Shown piece after piece: positions 6,248-7,962 of a stretch of 7,962 bases of DNA; position 1 is the first letter of the stretch, and each line of letters starts with the position of its first letter. The position numbers and the translations under genes are program-made. The stretch is from positions 1-7,962 of the forward strand of contig JAGQQQ010000199.1 of the NCBI GenBank assembly GCA_020426125.1, written 5' to 3'. The notes under the pieces were generated by a model. The model worked only from the letters and a program-made list of their open reading frames with translations. It was not told where the DNA came from and searched no databases. This stretch comes from Planctomycetaceae bacterium (GTDB taxonomy: Bacteria; Planctomycetota; Planctomycetia; Planctomycetales; Planctomycetaceae).

Positions 6248-7354
6248 CTACTTCTGTTCTTTTGTGAGAAACCGATTCCAGCGGCTTTGCAGATCAGGCT
6301 TCGGTTTCTCACTGGGTTCCTCGTTTGCGACTCGAGATGGGGCGGGAGTTCGCGCAGAGGCCGCTTGCTGCTGGCCGAGTTTCATGATCTGGCGTTCCAA
6401 ATCCGCTTTGATCTGGAACAATTTGACCCTTTCACGGCTCAGTTCCTTGCGTTCCATTTCCAGAGCGATCTCTCCCTCTTTGAGTCGGTCGACCAGAGCC
6501 TGCGACACAACTTCCATGGCGTTTCGTAACTTCTTGGCGTCAGTTTGGATGTCGCCCCATGGAATTCGATGTTGATTCTGTTCGTGCAACTCCCGCACTT
6601 TCCCGGTGAGGTAACGAATGTAGTCATCGCGTTCGACTACTGCTTCCTGCCATTTCTCCAGAGATGCGTCGTCCGGAACATCTTCCGGGGGTTGACGGGG
6701 AAATTCGAGAATCCCCGAGAGTCCGAGGGAACGTTCAACGGGAGCCGGGCCATCTAAGTCATCCTCTTCATCGAGGACATGTTTCCCGCTGGCTTCCGGG
6801 AGATGGGGATTTTCTCGCTCTTTTCGTGGTTCGTCCGACTGCGTCTGCGTGTCTGAGGGGGAACTTTCGCCGTCTTGGTCCGAGGAATCAGACAGTCCCA
6901 TGAGTCGGGCTTTCGCCGCAGCCCAGAAATCCTCTTCCTCCGCTGGCTTCTCCGCTTTTGGCGACGCCGCGACTAATGTTTCGACGGAACGCCCCTTCGG
7001 CTTTTCCATGGGACGCTCGCTGACGCGAGGATCCTCGGGGCGAGTCAACACGGCCGGGATTCCCCCGCCATCCGCGAGCTTCTGATCAATGGCCAGCAGC
7101 AACTCATGCGGCTGCGTTTCTTCCCATTGCGAAAGCATCGCATCCAGGCGGTCAATCAGTTCGAGGCTCATGGAACCGCCCCCACCGCCCCGGCTGACCG
7201 ATCCCCCTTTGTCGGCACCCATCCGCTTCAGGCGGTCCAACTGTTCGACGGTCTGTTCCAACTGCGAGGTCAATGCTTCGATCAGGTCATCTTTTTCCTG
7301 AAGAAGGAGATCCCAGTCTTCCGTGTTCGCTGAGTTTGGGAATGCGTCGGCCAT
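6248..7354 (-). CDS. Soluble coiled-coil protein of unknown function with a duplicated motif
   Basis: From the ATG at 7354 the product has 368 residues, with no signal peptide or membrane segment, so it is probably cytoplasmic. Residues 12-45 form an amphipathic helix. A Gly run (56-60) and a second helix (63-94) follow. Residues about 105-230 are a disordered, Pro/Ser/acidic linker (for example D-E-E-D-D-L-D, 195-201). A long charged helix with heptad-like spacing spans about 231-330, and the basic tail ends L-Q-S-R-W-N-R-F-L. The first helix and the start of the long helix share an ungapped motif, E-x-W...E-(K/R)-D-D-x-I-x-x-L-T...E-Q, at residues 12-38 and 233-259 (10 of 27 identical). I do not recognise a named family; a scaffold or partner-binding role is a guess. 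The frame extends to an ATG at 7468, but those extra residues look non-coding. No good ribosome-binding site precedes 7354, so the start is uncertain. Confidence 0.75.
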   Translation of the reverse strand: MADAFPNSANTEDWDLLLQEKDDLIEALTSQLEQTVEQLDRLKRMGADKGGSVSRGGGGGSMSLELIDRLDAMLSQWEETQPHELLLAIDQKLADGGGIPAVLTRPEDPRVSERPMEKPKGRSVETLVAASPKAEKPAEEEDFWAAAKARLMGLSDSSDQDGESSPSDTQTQSDEPRKERENPHLPEASGKHVLDEEDDLDGPAPVERSLGLSGILEFPRQPPEDVPDDASLEKWQEAVVERDDYIRYLTGKVRELHEQNQHRIPWGDIQTDAKKLRNAMEVVSQALVDRLKEGEIALEMERKELSRERVKLFQIKADLERQIMKLGQQQAASARTPAPSRVANEEPSEKPKPDLQSRWNRFLTKEQK

Positions 7355-7501
7355 GGCAATCAGGAGTTTGTGAGAGATTTCGGGCGTGGCAAGTGGAGAG
7401 ACTCCTCGAAAGCTTACTTCGTGACTGCCGATCCGACTGATCGAACATGTTGTTTTTTGGAAACTCATCGCCTCTGGGGGGCCGCTTCCCGAGATTTCCC
7501 C

Positions 7502-7962
7502 TCAGGTAGATGGTTCGCGAAGCAGTCTGAGAAGTTCGGAGAAGACCAGAGCGACAGCCTCCCATTGACGGCTTCGACGGAGTGTCTCCCCGGGGCCACA
7601 AGCGTCGGTCAGCCGAGATTTGATGGAAGTAAGCAATGGAGGAGATCTGCGGACTGTCCCGATGAAGATCAAACCATCGAACCCCGCTGGGGCTCCCGGG
7701 CCGAGATGGCCCGTCACGGACACGGCGATATCCGCCTCGGGAGTCCGGTCGAGCGCGCCCCGACACATTTGCTCCGCGACGATGGCACTGACGGGTCCGA
7801 CCTCGGGATCGTCTAAAAGGTCTGAGGAAATCCCTAACCAGGCGGCCTTCGTGCCGTTGCGATAGGTGACGGCACTCCCACACAGAAATTCCGAAATCCC
7901 TGGGATGGCCGACAAACTCGCCGACACCTGGCCGGCCGTACAACTTTCCGCGAAGACCACTC
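7502..7962 (-). CDS. cinA: CinA C-terminal domain / nicotinamide-nucleotide amidase (5' end outside window)
   Basis: The frame runs in from the right edge and stops at TGA 7504-7502. It matches the CinA C-terminal domain, which in PncC-type enzymes deamidates nicotinamide mononucleotide in NAD salvage. Recognisable blocks in order are A-E-S-C-T-A-G-Q (family consensus ESCTGG), A-V-T-Y-R-N...K...W-L-G-I (VTYsn..K..lGV), G-P-V-S-A-I-V-A-E-Q-M (GAVS..vA..Ma), and V-S-V-T-G-H-L-G-P-G-A-P-A-G-F-D-G-L-I-F-I-G-T (vavTGiaGP...GtV.iG). The domain is about 150 residues and ends near its usual C-terminus. The GTG at 7958-7960 lies at the start of the conserved strand and is probably not the start; the real one is likely off the edge. 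Whether it is a stand-alone PncC or a full two-domain CinA cannot be told. The second Gly of ESCTGG is Ala here. It lies 147 bases upstream of the coiled-coil gene on the same strand. Confidence 0.85.
   Translation of the reverse strand, partial: VVFAESCTAGQVSASLSAIPGISEFLCGSAVTYRNGTKAAWLGISSDLLDDPEVGPVSAIVAEQMCRGALDRTPEADIAVSVTGHLGPGAPAGFDGLIFIGTVRRSPPLLTSIKSRLTDACGPGETLRRSRQWEAVALVFSELLRLLREPST

Noticed and set aside
7355..7468. Extension of the coiled-coil gene by 38 codons to an ATG at 7468
   Set aside because: The extra residues lack the helical, charged character of the rest. The purine run AGAGG before that ATG is too close (2 bases) to serve as a ribosome-binding site.

Overview
The window most likely comes from a bacterium of the Planctomycetota. 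The evidence is the combination of a DUF1559 prepilin-like protein, an exported prenyltransferase/squalene-oxidase-repeat protein, a DUF1573-like lipoprotein and the FG-GAP/VCBS-type tail of a secreted protein. Genes are moderately GC-rich, intergenic gaps are fairly long, and strong Shine-Dalgarno sites are mostly absent. I see no insertion sequence, tRNA, rRNA, CRISPR array or phage gene.

Layout, left to right. Bases 3-185 (+) are the last 60 codons of a calcium-binding-repeat protein, closed by a strong 12-bp terminator hairpin at 214-247. A gene-poor stretch to 622 is rich in inverted repeats and includes a near-perfect palindrome at 491-512. Bases 623-1231 (+) encode a small exported protein with a PDZ-like domain. 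Convergent to it are three minus-strand genes, in transcription order: the prenyltransferase-repeat protein (4683-3577), the DUF1559 protein (3398-2703) and a DUF1573-like lipoprotein (2429-1326). The 273-bp gap between the last two still looks protein-coding in two different frames, suggesting a frameshift, a mis-set gene boundary or a decayed domain. A 266-bp divergent intergenic region then leads into a family 2 glycosyltransferase (4950-6017, +). After a convergent hairpin zone come two more minus-strand genes: a long soluble coiled-coil protein (7354-6248) and, cut by the window edge, a CinA C-terminal/PncC-type amidase (7502 to the edge).

How they work together: four of the products (FG-GAP tail, PDZ-like, prenyltransferase-repeat, lipoprotein) are predicted to leave the cytoplasm, and DUF1559 is membrane-anchored, so the left two thirds is mainly cell-envelope material. 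The minus-strand trio share an orientation but are separated by 178 and 273 bases, so they are not a tight operon. No gene set in the window forms a recognisable complete pathway. The points most worth checking are the split coding signal at 2430-2757, the internal motif duplication in the coiled-coil protein, and the hairpin-rich leader at 214-512.
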